64,000 nucleotides of DNA from Demequina pelophila. GTDB taxonomy: Bacteria; Actinomycetota; Actinomycetes; Actinomycetales; Demequinaceae. Positions 9,820 through 18,454 of this stretch are shown piece after piece. A program made the translations under genes and the position numbers. The notes under the pieces are model-generated. The model was not told the origin of the DNA. It saw only the letters and a program-made list of their open reading frames with translations, and ran no database searches. The DNA is taken from positions 731,709 to 795,708 of the forward strand of contig NZ_BBLY01000001.1 in the NCBI RefSeq assembly GCF_000971175.1, in the 5' to 3' direction. The number at the start of each line of letters is the position of its first letter. Within the stretch, counting starts at the first letter, position 1.

Positions 9820-9873
9820 GATGCCAGGTATCCGCGCGTCACGGTTCCCCCGCGCGCCGGGTCCCCCTAGGTT
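9820..9873 (+). promoter_or_regulatory. Regulon operator plus promoter for the extradiol dioxygenase operon
   Basis: Operator GATGCCAGGTATC (9820-9832), 12 nt, -35 TTCCCC (9845-9850), 17 nt, -10 TAGGTT (9868-9873). The gene begins about 50 nt further on. The operator matches the one at 19228 base for base over 17 nt including the flank CGCG. Confidence 0.8.
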
Positions 9874-9923
9874 GAGGTCACGCGGGACAGCTCCCGCCCG
9901 CTCCACCCCGTCAAGGAAGGTCG

Positions 9924-10877
9924 ATGATGACCCAGCGACTGATCTCGCACCTGCGCTATCTCGCGCTCTCCGTGCCGAACTTCGACGAGGAGCGCGAGTT
10001 CCTCACGACGTACTGGGGCCTGACGGAGGTGAGCACCGCCATCGCCGACGGCGGCCGCGTCAGCTACCTCACGGCCGAGGGCTCCCCCGAGCCGTTCGTC
10101 GTGCGCGTGCGCGAGGGCGACAAGCGCATCGACCTCATCGCCTACGGGGCGCTCACCCGCGAGGACGTGGAGACCCTCCACGCGAGGCTTGCCGGCGAGG
10201 GCGTCGAGATCGTGCACGCCCCCCGCGACCTCGACCAGTACGGCGGCGGCTACGGCTTCCGCTTCTTCGACGTCGACGGCCGCACCATCGAGGTGTCGAC
10301 GGACGTGGAGCTGCGGGAGAACCGCAGGATTCAGCCGCGCGAACCGCTGCCGGTCAAGCTCTCTCACGTGGTGGTCAACACGCCCGACCTCGAGCGCACC
10401 ACCCAGTGGTACATCGACCACCTCGACTTCGCGATCTCCGACACTCTGTTCTCCGCGCGCATGGGAGATCTCATGCACTTCATGCGCTGCAACAACGCGC
10501 ACCACTCGTTCGCGATCGCGCAGGGCCCGCACTGCTCGCTCCACCACGCGTCGTTCGAGATGCGCGGCGTCGAGGAGTGGATGCGCGGGGCGGGCAAGAT
10601 CCTGCGCTCCGGCGCCCGCATGGTGTGGGGACCCGGCCGCCACAACGCCGGCGACAACACGTTCGCGTACTTCCTCGACCCGGCCGGCAACACGCTGGAG
10701 TACACCACGGAGCTCGCGACGATCGACGACGAGGACCACTGGCATCCCTCCAAGCTGGACGTCAACCTGGTCACCACGCAGGACCAGTGGGGCACGGCGA
10801 ACGAGATGAGCGAGCTGGTGGCGCGCGAGTCCTTCAACGACGTCGACCGCGGCCTGTTCGTCGCCCCGCCGGTCTGA
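9924..10877 (+). CDS. Type I extradiol ring-cleavage dioxygenase
   Basis: This 317-residue protein has two VOC repeats (residues about 7-130 and 146-262), the size of catechol 2,3-dioxygenase and BphC enzymes. The likely Fe(II) ligands are all in the second repeat: His148 (KLSHVVV), His208 (SLHHASF) and Glu259 (GNTLEYTTE). His193-His194 (NNAHHSF) are the expected second-sphere residues. It would open a catechol-like ring next to the hydroxyls using oxygen. Two starts are possible, ATG 9924 or 9927; the AAGGAAGG at 9913-9920 favours the second. It heads an operon with the MFS gene under a regulon promoter. Confidence 0.88.
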   Translation: MMTQRLISHLRYLALSVPNFDEEREFLTTYWGLTEVSTAIADGGRVSYLTAEGSPEPFVVRVREGDKRIDLIAYGALTREDVETLHARLAGEGVEIVHAPRDLDQYGGGYGFRFFDVDGRTIEVSTDVELRENRRIQPREPLPVKLSHVVVNTPDLERTTQWYIDHLDFAISDTLFSARMGDLMHFMRCNNAHHSFAIAQGPHCSLHHASFEMRGVEEWMRGAGKILRSGARMVWGPGRHNAGDNTFAYFLDPAGNTLEYTTELATIDDEDHWHPSKLDVNLVTTQDQWGTANEMSELVARESFNDVDRGLFVAPPV

Positions 10878-10885
10878 GCCGGGCC

Positions 10886-12124
10886 GTGCGGCGGCCGCGC
10901 ACCGGGGTGCGAACCCGGGTCCGGGCCGCCGCGTCGGCGCGCGTCGCGGGTGCGATCCCCGCCATCCAACTGGCGACGCTGGGCGCACTCACCATGCTGG
11001 GCCCCTTCGGCACCGATGCCTCCCTTCCCGCGCTGCCGACCATCGCCGACGAGTTCGGGTCACCCGCGGGGCAGGTCCAACTGACGCTCACCGGCTTCGT
11101 GACGGGGATGGCCGCCGGGCAGCTCCTCGCCGGCCCCCTGTCCGACATGGCCGGGCGACGCCGACCGCTCCTGTGGGGAACCGCGGGCGTGGCCGTCGCG
11201 GGCGGCCTCGCGGCCCTGGCACCGTCGTTGGTCGTGCTCATCGCGGCGTCCGCGTGCATGGGCCTGGGCACGGCGTTCGCGCTGGTGGTGAGCCGCGCCG
11301 TGGTCGCGGATCTGGCCAGCGGGCCCGCGCTCACGCGCTCCTATGCGTTGCTCGGCACGGTCACCGGGATCGGGCCGGTGCTCGGGCCCGTGGGCGGCGC
11401 GGCCCTGCTCGTCGCGTTCGGCTGGCGCGGGGTCTTCGCGGGCCTCGCCACGGCCGCGATCGTGGGCGTGCTGCTGGCGGCACGGCTGCTGCCCGAGAGC
11501 CTTCCTCCCGAGCGCCGCGTCGCGCGGGCGCCCGTCCGCCTGCCGGGGCTGGTGCGTCGCACGTTCCGCTCGCGCAGCTTCGTCACCGGCGCGGTGATCG
11601 TCTGGCTCACCTTCGCGGCCCTGTTCGCGTACATCTCCGCGTCCCCCTTCCTGCTCCAGAGCCTGCTGGGGCTCTCCCCCGGCTGGTACGCCGCCGTCTT
11701 CGCGGCGAACGGATGCGGGCTGATCGTCACCGGGCTGACCGCGGCCAGGCTGTCCTCGAGACTGAGCCGACGCACGCTCCTCGCGATCGGACTCGGCATG
11801 CAGGTCACGGGCGCGCTCGCCTGCCTGAGCCTCGTGCTGCTGGACGCCGTGACGCTGTGGACTCTGCTCCCGCCCCTGTTCCTCATCGCGTCGAGCATCG
11901 GCTTCATCTTCGGTCCGGCCCACGCTCACGCCCTCCACGACCTGCGAGACATGGCGGGCACCGCGCTCGCCACCATCGGCGCGGTCCAGTTCCTGGGCGC
12001 GGGTCTCGTGGCGCCGCTGGTGCAGATCCGCGGCGAGGGCGATCCGCTGCCGTTCGCGCTCGCCGTGACCTGCTGCTCCCTCGCGGCCCTCGTCACGCTC
12101 GTGGCACGCTCCGACGCCCGCTGA
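10886..12124 (+). CDS. MFS transporter, Bcr/CflA drug-exporter type
   Basis: This protein of about 412 residues has 12 predicted membrane segments. The block TMLGPFGTDASLPALPTIADEF is typical of the Bcr/CflA group, as is the loop GPLSDMAGRRRPLLWG with the MFS motif A. The start is uncertain: GTG 10886 or GTG 10907, with no strong ribosome binding site at either. It follows the dioxygenase by only 8 nt and is probably co-transcribed, so it may export a toxic intermediate or the substrate itself (inference). A strong hairpin follows the stop. Confidence 0.82.
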   Translation: MRRPRTGVRTRVRAAASARVAGAIPAIQLATLGALTMLGPFGTDASLPALPTIADEFGSPAGQVQLTLTGFVTGMAAGQLLAGPLSDMAGRRRPLLWGTAGVAVAGGLAALAPSLVVLIAASACMGLGTAFALVVSRAVVADLASGPALTRSYALLGTVTGIGPVLGPVGGAALLVAFGWRGVFAGLATAAIVGVLLAARLLPESLPPERRVARAPVRLPGLVRRTFRSRSFVTGAVIVWLTFAALFAYISASPFLLQSLLGLSPGWYAAVFAANGCGLIVTGLTAARLSSRLSRRTLLAIGLGMQVTGALACLSLVLLDAVTLWTLLPPLFLIASSIGFIFGPAHAHALHDLRDMAGTALATIGAVQFLGAGLVAPLVQIRGEGDPLPFALAVTCCSLAALVTLVARSDAR

Positions 12125-12131
12125 CCCCGGC

Positions 12132-12171
12132 ACGACGAAGGCCCCCGCCCGGCGGCGGGGGCCTTCGTCGT
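12132..12171. terminator. Bidirectional hairpin terminator
   Basis: A perfect 18-bp stem (ACGACGAAGGCCCCCGCC and its complement) with a 4-nt loop lies between the convergent MFS and solute-binding protein genes. Confidence 0.85.
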
Positions 12172-12182
12172 CGAGCCGCGCG

Positions 12183-13802
12183 TCAGTCGATGAGCTCCCA
12201 CGAGTTCGCCGGGTCCGGCGAGAAGGCGTTCGGGGTCTGCGGCGCGAACTCCGTGGGCAGGTTGGCGACCCTGTCCGAGAACAGCTGGCCCTCCGTCGTG
12301 AGCACCACCGGGATCGACCAGAAGAGCTCGTCGTAGACGGTCGCCACCTCCTGCATGGCCGCGTCGAGGTCGGAAGCCGAGCCCGCCGTGGTGAGCGCCG
12401 CGGCCAGCGCCTCGTCGGTCGAGCCGAACGGGTTGGCGAGCGTTCCCGCGGGGACCAGGTTCTGCACGAACTGGTAGTACGTGTCGATGTCCGAGAAGCG
12501 CCACGCGGCGATGTCCGCCTCGCCGCCGAACAGGGGCTCGAGGAACGCCTCGAACGACCCCGTCGCCTGAAGGAGCTCCGCGTCGATGCCCGCCTCCGTC
12601 AGCTGGGCCTGCACGGCGGAGCTGAAGGAGAAGTTGGGATCGATGCCGTCGATCGCCAACACCGTGAGCGAGATGCCGTCCCCGTAGCCGGCCCCGTCGA
12701 GCAGCTCGGCGACCCGGTCGAGGTCGCGCTCGACGGCCGTGGCCCCGTAGTCGCCAGGCCGGCCCTCCTGGGCGAGCGAGCCGATGGGCACGGCGCTGCC
12801 CTGGAACGCCGCCGCGGCGATGCCCTCGCGATCGAGCGCGTAGCCGATCGCCTCCCTCACCGCGGGGTCGGACAGCGGTTCGTCGTCCCGGCCCACCAGC
12901 ATGAGCAACCAGATGCCGCCCGAGCTGGGGACGCTGACGAAACCCTCGTCCACGGCGGTCGCGACCGTGAGGGTGTCGGGGTTGTTGGCGTAGTCGATCT
13001 GACCGGATTCGAGCGCCGCGAGCTGCGCGTTCGAGTCCGCCATGACGGTGAGGACCACCTCGTCGAACTTCACCGCGTCCGCGTTCCAGTAGTTCTCGTT
13101 CACCGTGTACGTGTACGCGCTGCCGTCGATGGTCGCCGACGAGTCGAGCACGTACTGCCCGGCTCCATGGCTCTCTGTGGCGAGCGCCTCGGGGTTCGCG
13201 ACGCCGGTGGGCGACACGATGAGGCCGAAGCGCCAGTCCTGGCTGAGCGACAGCGCCGCCACCGGGAACGCCGTCGAGTAGTGGATGACCACCGTGTCGT
13301 CGCCGGTCGCCTCGATCGACTCGACCGGGCCGGCGTACGCGGCGTTCGGGCCCTCCGTGGTGAGGAAGCGGTCGAGCGAGCCCTTGACCGCCTCCGCGTC
13401 GAGCGCGTCGCCGTCGCTGAACACCACGCCCTCGCGCAGCGTCACCTCGAACGACGTCATCGTGTCGTCGGTGTAGCCCCACGCCGTCGCGAGCGCCGGC
13501 ACGAGCGTGCCGTCGGCCTCCTGGTAGATGAGCGGCTCGTAGGCGGGGAACACGTAGCTGGGCGGGTTGGCCGTGGCCGGGTCGAGGTTCGTGGGCGCCT
13601 GCCGCTGGCCCACCGCGAAGGTGCCGCCGACGCTCGCGGCCGCGGTCGCGCCGTCGTCGCCATCGGCACCGGGAGAGCCGGTCGTCTCCGCCTCGCCGGG
13701 CGTGCACGCGGCGAGGGCGAGCGCCACGCTCGCCGTGAGCGCCGCGATCGAGGCGATCGGGCTGAGGCGCCTCCGTCGCGCCAGGATGGATGATTCAGAC
13801 AT
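12183..13802 (-). CDS. ABC transporter solute-binding lipoprotein, family 5 (oligopeptide/nickel type)
   Basis: This 539-residue lipoprotein has a basic N-terminus, a hydrophobic stretch and a lipobox LALAAC giving a lipid-modified Cys at about residue 33. The mature part shows family 5 features: GGTFAVGQRQAPTNLDP at the start, YEPLIYQEADGTLVPALATAW, and the V-F-S-D-G-D-A-L-D-A-E-A-V block. The start at 13802 has GAGAGGA just upstream. It is divergent from its permease/ATPase genes at 14069-17774 and shares one operator with them. Family 5 proteins bind peptides, nickel, or plant-derived and aromatic molecules; the ligand here is unknown. Confidence 0.9.
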   Translation of the reverse strand: MSESSILARRRRLSPIASIAALTASVALALAACTPGEAETTGSPGADGDDGATAAASVGGTFAVGQRQAPTNLDPATANPPSYVFPAYEPLIYQEADGTLVPALATAWGYTDDTMTSFEVTLREGVVFSDGDALDAEAVKGSLDRFLTTEGPNAAYAGPVESIEATGDDTVVIHYSTAFPVAALSLSQDWRFGLIVSPTGVANPEALATESHGAGQYVLDSSATIDGSAYTYTVNENYWNADAVKFDEVVLTVMADSNAQLAALESGQIDYANNPDTLTVATAVDEGFVSVPSSGGIWLLMLVGRDDEPLSDPAVREAIGYALDREGIAAAAFQGSAVPIGSLAQEGRPGDYGATAVERDLDRVAELLDGAGYGDGISLTVLAIDGIDPNFSFSSAVQAQLTEAGIDAELLQATGSFEAFLEPLFGGEADIAAWRFSDIDTYYQFVQNLVPAGTLANPFGSTDEALAAALTTAGSASDLDAAMQEVATVYDELFWSIPVVLTTEGQLFSDRVANLPTEFAPQTPNAFSPDPANSWELID

Positions 13803-13885
13803 CGTTGTCCTCTCGCTAGCTGGGCGACCGGAGCGCCCGGCGTCGAGCCGGGCGGCCACCCTCGGCCTGGTACGCCGTGCGCTCG

Positions 13886-13939
13886 ACGCTACGGCGAGGC
13901 CCCAGGGGCCGGAATCGAGCGCCGTGAATAGGACGTATC
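13886..13939 (-). promoter_or_regulatory. Regulon promoter (leftward) for the family 5 solute-binding protein
   Basis: Minus strand: operator GATACGTCCTATT (13939-13927), 12 nt, -35 TTCCGG (13914-13909), 17 nt, -10 TAGCGT (13891-13886). The operator is the variant type also found at 25814-25826 (15 identical bases, GAATAGGACGTATCG on the plus strand). Confidence 0.75.
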
Positions 13940-13981
13940 GCCCCCGTTTGCTCCCGACCTCCCCCTCCGCGCTGCTAGCGT
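13927..13981 (+). promoter_or_regulatory. Regulon promoter (rightward) for the peptide-type ABC operon
   Basis: The operator AATAGGACGTATC (13927-13939) is shared with the leftward promoter. Rightward: 12 nt, a weak -35 TCCCGA (13952-13957), 18 nt, -10 TAGCGT (13976-13981). One operator therefore serves two promoters at equal spacing. Confidence 0.6.
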
Positions 13982-14068
13982 CCCGAACCAGCGCGGCGAC
14001 GTCGCCGCGCCCCGGACCGCGGCGACGCGGCGGGCCCGCCAACACCAGGGACGGAGGCCGGCCTCGCG

Positions 14069-15010
14069 ATGGTGAGACTCATCCTGCGGCGCCTCGCGTG
14101 GTCCGTCCCGCTGCTCGTGGTGGCGACCATGCTGGCGTTCCTCATCGTCGACCTCATCCCGGGCGACCCCGCCCGCGTCATCCTGGGCCCGACCGCCACG
14201 GCGGAGCAGGTCGAGGCGTTGCGCGTCTCGCTCGGGCTCGACCGGCCCTGGTTCGTCCAGTACCTCGCGTGGCTGGGTGATGCGCTGCGCGGCGACCTGG
14301 GCACCTCGGTGATCTCCAAGACCCCCGTCATCGACCAGCTCAACGCTCGGCTGCCCGCGACGCTGTCCATCGTCGTGGGAGCGACCGTCGTCAGCGCGGT
14401 GCTGGGAGTGGCGCTGGGCGTGTTCAGCGCGGTGCGGGGCGGCTGGGCCGGCCGCGCCGCGGACGTGTTCGCCATGCTCGGCTTCGCGATCCCCAACTAC
14501 TGGCTGGGCCTCGTGCTCGTGGCAGTGGTCGCGGTCCAGCTGAGGTGGCTGCCGGCGACGGGCTACACGCCGCTGACGGAGTCGCCGTGGGAGTGGCTCA
14601 AGGCCCTGATCCTGCCCGTGATCACCCTGGCCGTCGGCGGCGTGACCATGATCGCGAAGAACACGCGGGAGGCACTGCGCGACGTGCTCGCCCGCGACTT
14701 CATCGACAGCCTGCGCGCGGATGGGTGGAGCGAGTCACGCATCCTGGTGCGCCACGCGCTGCGCAACGCCGGCATTCCCATCGTGACGGCGATCGGCGTC
14801 TTCTTCGTCGGGGTCCTCGGCGGCACCGTGCTGGTCGAGTCGGTCTTCGCCATCCCCGGCCTGGGCGGCCTCGCGGTCGCCGCCACCCCCGCTCACGACC
14901 TTCCCGTGCTGCTGGGCGTCACGGTGTACTTCTGCACGCTCGTCGTCATCGTCAACCTGCTCGTCGACGTCACGTACGGCGTGCTCAACCCGAAGGTGCG
15001 TGCGGCATGA
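14069..15010 (+). CDS. ABC transporter permease, DppB/OppB type
   Basis: This 313-residue permease has an N-terminal membrane helix (LILRRLAWSVPLLVVATMLAF), a conserved external segment (DLIPGDPARVILGPTATAEQV) and five further helices. The EAA-type loop that contacts the ATPase is FIDSLRADGWSESRILVRHALRNAG near residues 210-235. This is the standard first permease of family 5 importers. The downstream gene starts inside its stop codon (ATGA), so it is the first gene of a tightly coupled operon. The start ATG is preceded by GGGACGGAGG. Confidence 0.92.
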   Translation: MVRLILRRLAWSVPLLVVATMLAFLIVDLIPGDPARVILGPTATAEQVEALRVSLGLDRPWFVQYLAWLGDALRGDLGTSVISKTPVIDQLNARLPATLSIVVGATVVSAVLGVALGVFSAVRGGWAGRAADVFAMLGFAIPNYWLGLVLVAVVAVQLRWLPATGYTPLTESPWEWLKALILPVITLAVGGVTMIAKNTREALRDVLARDFIDSLRADGWSESRILVRHALRNAGIPIVTAIGVFFVGVLGGTVLVESVFAIPGLGGLAVAATPAHDLPVLLGVTVYFCTLVVIVNLLVDVTYGVLNPKVRAA

Positions 15011-16950
15011 CGGCCCCGGACCGACCCGCGGCTCGCGGCCCCCTCCGGCGGGTGCTCTCCGACCCGATCGGGCTCTCCGCGGCGCTCGTGCTCACCGCGA
15101 TCGTGGTCGCGTGCCTGGGTGCAACCCTGTGGGCGCCGTACGATCCGCTCGCGACCGACCTGACCGCGAGCCTGCAGGGCCCGTCGTCCGCGCACCTGCT
15201 CGGCACGGACCAGCTGGGACGAGACGTGCTGTCGCGCCTGCTCCACGGGGGGCAGCCGAGCCTCCTCGCCGCGGCCTGCGTGATGGCCGCCGCCCTCGTC
15301 GTGGGTGTGCCGGTCGCGATGGCCGCCGGCTACCACGGCGGCTGGCTCGACGCGCTGGTGTCGCGGGTGGTGGACCTGGGCATGGCCCTGCCGGCGATGA
15401 TCATCGTCCTCCTGGTCCTCGCGCTCTTCGGCGACCAGTTGATCTTCTCCTACCTCGCGCTCGGGCTGCTGCTCGTGCCGGCGCTCGTGCGCATCGTTCG
15501 CTCCGCCACCGTGGCCGTGCGGGGCGAGCTCTTCATCGATGCGGCGAAGGTCTCCCGGGTCCCGCTGCCGCTGCTGGTCGCGCGTCACATCTTCCCGCGC
15601 ATCCTGGGCACGGTCGTGGTGCAGGCGTCGATCATCGCGTCGATCGGCCTGCTGTTCACCACCGGACTGGCGTACCTGGGCTTCGGGGTGACCGCTCCCG
15701 AGCCCTCGTGGGGAACCATGGTCGCCGAGGCCTCCTCCGTGATGCGGCAGAACCCCACCATGCTGTGGGCGACCGGCGGGCTCATCGGCGTCACCGTGCT
15801 CGCGCTCGGCAGCCTGGGCGAGGTGGTCCGGGACGCGCTGGTCGAGCGCTGGGCGCCCGCCGCATCGTCCCCGGGACCGCGCCGTCCCCGGACCTCGGGT
15901 GTGGCCTCACGCCCCGTCTCACCGCGGGCGGCGACCGGCCCCGCTCCGAGGCCCCGGGACGATGCGGTGCTCGCCGTGGGGTCGATGACGGTCGCCTACG
16001 GGCCGGGCGAGGGAACCGCGGTCGTCGACGCCGTGAGCTTCGACGTGGGACCCGGAGAGATCGTGGGCCTCGTGGGCGAATCCGGCTGCGGGAAGTCGAC
16101 GGTGGCGCGCGCCGTGCTCGGCCTGCTGCGGGGCTCCGGGCGCATCACGGGCGGGTCGGTGGGGTTTGCCGGCGAGGACCTCGCGGCCATGTCCCGACGC
16201 GAGCTACGGGCCCTGCGCGGCACCGGCATCGCGTTTGTCTCCCAGGAGCCGATGGTTGCGCTGGACCCCACGCGTCGCGTGGGAGACACCGTGGCGGAGG
16301 CGGTGCGGCTGCACACCGGATGCTCGCGGGCCCAGGCCCGCGCGCGCACCGAGGAGCTCTTCGCCCGGGTGCGCTTCGCGGACCCCGCCCGCGTATGCGG
16401 CCTGTACCCGCACGAGATCTCGGGCGGGATGGCGCAGCGCGTCGCGATCGCGCGGGCCCTGGCCGGCGGGCCCCGCCTGCTCGTGGCGGACGAGCCGACG
16501 ACCGCGCTCGACGTGACGGTGCAGCTCGAGATCCTCACCCTGCTGCGCGACCTGCGGGACCAGACGGGGCTGTCGATCCTGCTCGTCACGCACGACTGGG
16601 GCGTGGTCGCGGACCTGTGCGACCGGGCGGTCGTCATGTACGCCGGCCAGGTGGTCGAGACCGCGCCGACGGACCGCCTGTTCACCGCCCCTCGTCACCC
16701 CTATACGGCGGGCCTCCTCGGGGCCAACCCGAGCCTCGCCGATCGCGGGGAGCGGCTGCGGACCATTCCCGGCTCGGTGCCGCCGCCCGCCGACTGGCCT
16801 GCCACCTGCAGGTTCGCGGACCGGTGCGCGCTCGCGACGGACCAGTGCCGCGCGACGCCGGTGCCGCTCGCCGCCGTCGACGCGCACGCGTCGCGCTGCC
16901 TCCACGCGGACCGCGTCGCGGCGCCCCGTCCCACGGAGCCCGCACGGTGA
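15007..16950 (+). CDS. Fused ABC permease-ATPase (DppC-DppD type)
   Basis: One 647-residue protein joins two transporter subunits. Residues 1-285 form a DppC-type permease (HLLGTDQLGRDVLSRLLHGGQPSL; EAA loop FIDAAKVSRVPLPLLVARHIFP). Residues about 320-640 form a DppD-type ATPase with Walker A GESGCGKST, Q-loop SQEPM, signature ISGGMAQR, Walker B LLVADEPT and the C-terminal oligopeptide-type Cys cluster (CRFADRCALATDQC). The linker of about 35 residues is Pro/Arg-rich; its coding DNA is bounded by inverted copies of the GCATCGTCC motif. Such fusions are known in actinobacteria. It overlaps the next gene by 4 nt. Confidence 0.92.
   Translation: MTAPDRPAARGPLRRVLSDPIGLSAALVLTAIVVACLGATLWAPYDPLATDLTASLQGPSSAHLLGTDQLGRDVLSRLLHGGQPSLLAAACVMAAALVVGVPVAMAAGYHGGWLDALVSRVVDLGMALPAMIIVLLVLALFGDQLIFSYLALGLLLVPALVRIVRSATVAVRGELFIDAAKVSRVPLPLLVARHIFPRILGTVVVQASIIASIGLLFTTGLAYLGFGVTAPEPSWGTMVAEASSVMRQNPTMLWATGGLIGVTVLALGSLGEVVRDALVERWAPAASSPGPRRPRTSGVASRPVSPRAATGPAPRPRDDAVLAVGSMTVAYGPGEGTAVVDAVSFDVGPGEIVGLVGESGCGKSTVARAVLGLLRGSGRITGGSVGFAGEDLAAMSRRELRALRGTGIAFVSQEPMVALDPTRRVGDTVAEAVRLHTGCSRAQARARTEELFARVRFADPARVCGLYPHEISGGMAQRVAIARALAGGPRLLVADEPTTALDVTVQLEILTLLRDLRDQTGLSILLVTHDWGVVADLCDRAVVMYAGQVVETAPTDRLFTAPRHPYTAGLLGANPSLADRGERLRTIPGSVPPPADWPATCRFADRCALATDQCRATPVPLAAVDAHASRCLHADRVAAPRPTEPAR
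15862..15970. repeat. Inverted pair of GCATCGTCCC motifs bounding the permease-ATPase linker
   Basis: The left copy GCATCGTCCCCGGG begins at 15862; the right copy CCGGGACGATGCGGTG ends at 15970 and is its inverse over at least 10 bp. Together they frame almost exactly the linker-coding stretch of the fused transporter gene. Confidence 0.55.
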
Positions 16951-17774
16951 CCGCGCCGGTGCTCGAGGTGCGCGGGCTCGAGGTGGCCCTGGGCCATCGG
17001 CGCGCCCGTCGGACGGTGCTCCACGACGTCTCGTTCGTGATCGAGCCGGGCGCCACCCTCGGCCTGGTGGGCGAATCCGGGTCCGGCAAGACCACCACGG
17101 GCCGCGCGATCGCCGGCCTCGTGCGGCCCGCCTCCGGCTCGATCCTGCTCGACGGCCACGACGTCTCGCGGGAGCGCTGGTGGCGCCGGCCCGGCGGCGG
17201 CACGCTCCAGGTGGTGTTCCAGGACCCCTACAGCTCGATGAACCCCGCGCTGCGTGTCGAGGACATCCTGCGCGAGCCCCTGCGCACGCTCCGACTGCCT
17301 CGGGCCGAGGCGCGGCGGCGCTCCGAGGAGATGCTCGCCCGCGTGGGCCTGCCCGTCGCCGCCCTCGACCGCTACGTGGCCGCGTTCTCCGGGGGCCAGC
17401 GCCAGCGCCTCGCGATCGCCCGCGCCCTGGTCTCCCGTCCTCGCGTCATCGTGTGCGACGAGGCCGTGAGCGCGCTCGACCTGTCCGTCCAGGCTCAGGT
17501 GCTCAACCTCCTCAAGGACCTCCAGGAGGAGCTGGGCATCGCGTACCTGTTCATCGGCCACAACCTCGACGTGGTCGAGTTCATGTCCCATCGCATCGCG
17601 GTGCTGTACGAGGGCCGCGTGGTCGAGTCCGGCGATGCCGCGGAGGTGCTGCGCCGTCCCACCCACGCGTACACGCGCCGGCTCGTCTCCGCGATCCTCA
17701 GCCCCGACCCGCGCGAGCAGGCTCGTCGCCGGGCGCTCGTCACCGCGACCCCCACCCAGGAAGGACCGTCATGA
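16947..17774 (+). CDS. ABC transporter ATPase, DppF/OppF type
   Basis: This 275-residue ATPase has Walker A GESGSGKTT, Q-loop VFQDPYSSMNPALRV, signature FSGGQRQR, Walker B VIVCDEAVSALD and the H-loop IGHNLD. It pairs with the ATPase half of the preceding fusion to power the two permeases. It lacks the long C-terminal Cys-rich oligopeptide extension. The GTG start overlaps the previous stop (GTGA), and its own stop overlaps the next start (ATGA). Confidence 0.92.
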   Translation: MTAPVLEVRGLEVALGHRRARRTVLHDVSFVIEPGATLGLVGESGSGKTTTGRAIAGLVRPASGSILLDGHDVSRERWWRRPGGGTLQVVFQDPYSSMNPALRVEDILREPLRTLRLPRAEARRRSEEMLARVGLPVAALDRYVAAFSGGQRQRLAIARALVSRPRVIVCDEAVSALDLSVQAQVLNLLKDLQEELGIAYLFIGHNLDVVEFMSHRIAVLYEGRVVESGDAAEVLRRPTHAYTRRLVSAILSPDPREQARRRALVTATPTQEGPS

Positions 17775-18445
17775 CCGACACCGCCCAGCCCACGGCCGCG
17801 GCCACCGGCCGCAGCCTCGAGCACCGCCTCGCGCGGCTCGAGGCCGTCCAGGAGATCCACAACCTCATGGGCCGCTACTCCAACTGGCACTCCGCGAACA
17901 TGCACCGCGAATGCCTGGACCTGTTCGCGCTGAGCCGTGAGGACGTGAGTGCGGAGATGATGTGGGGCGTCTACGAGGGCCGCGAGAGCCTCGAGCGGCT
18001 CTACCCCGGCTTCCACGTGTGGGCCGATGGCGACGCGCGCGGCAAGATGCATATGCACACCCTCACCACGCCCGTCATCGAGGTCGCCGACGACCTCCGG
18101 ACCGCACGCGGCACGTGGGTCTCCCCCGGCCTCGAGACCATGTCCTTCGTCGAGGACGCCGCCAACGACGCCTTCTGGGCGTGGTGCAAGTACGGCGCGG
18201 ACTTCATCCTCGAGGACGGCGTCTGGAAGATCTGGCACCTGCACGTCTTCGGGCTGTTCATGACCCCCTACGACAGGCCGTGGACCGAGGACCCGAGCGA
18301 CCACGGCGACCCGCCGATGCCGGACGAGTTCCTGCCCGACAAGCCGCCGACCACGCACTGGATGTACGCCCAGGACCGCGTGTACCCCAACGAGCCCGCG
18401 CCGCCCGCGCCCTACGCTTCGTTCAACCCGACCGACCGCTTCTGA
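17771..18445 (+). CDS. SnoaL/NTF2-like protein
   Basis: This 224-residue protein has an N-terminal alpha-helix (HRLARLEAVQEIHNLMGRYSNW) typical of SnoaL-like proteins acting on cyclic substrates, a central YPGFHVWADGDARGKMHMHTLTTPVIEVADD and a long Pro-rich C-terminal tail (residues 185-224). The fold is that of dehydratases, isomerases and ring-hydroxylating accessory proteins. Genetic coupling (ATGA overlap with the ATPase; 9 nt before the SDR gene) places it in the uptake operon, so it probably acts on the imported molecule (inference). Confidence 0.72.
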   Translation: MTDTAQPTAAATGRSLEHRLARLEAVQEIHNLMGRYSNWHSANMHRECLDLFALSREDVSAEMMWGVYEGRESLERLYPGFHVWADGDARGKMHMHTLTTPVIEVADDLRTARGTWVSPGLETMSFVEDAANDAFWAWCKYGADFILEDGVWKIWHLHVFGLFMTPYDRPWTEDPSDHGDPPMPDEFLPDKPPTTHWMYAQDRVYPNEPAPPAPYASFNPTDRF

Positions 18446-18454
18446 GGAGGAGAC

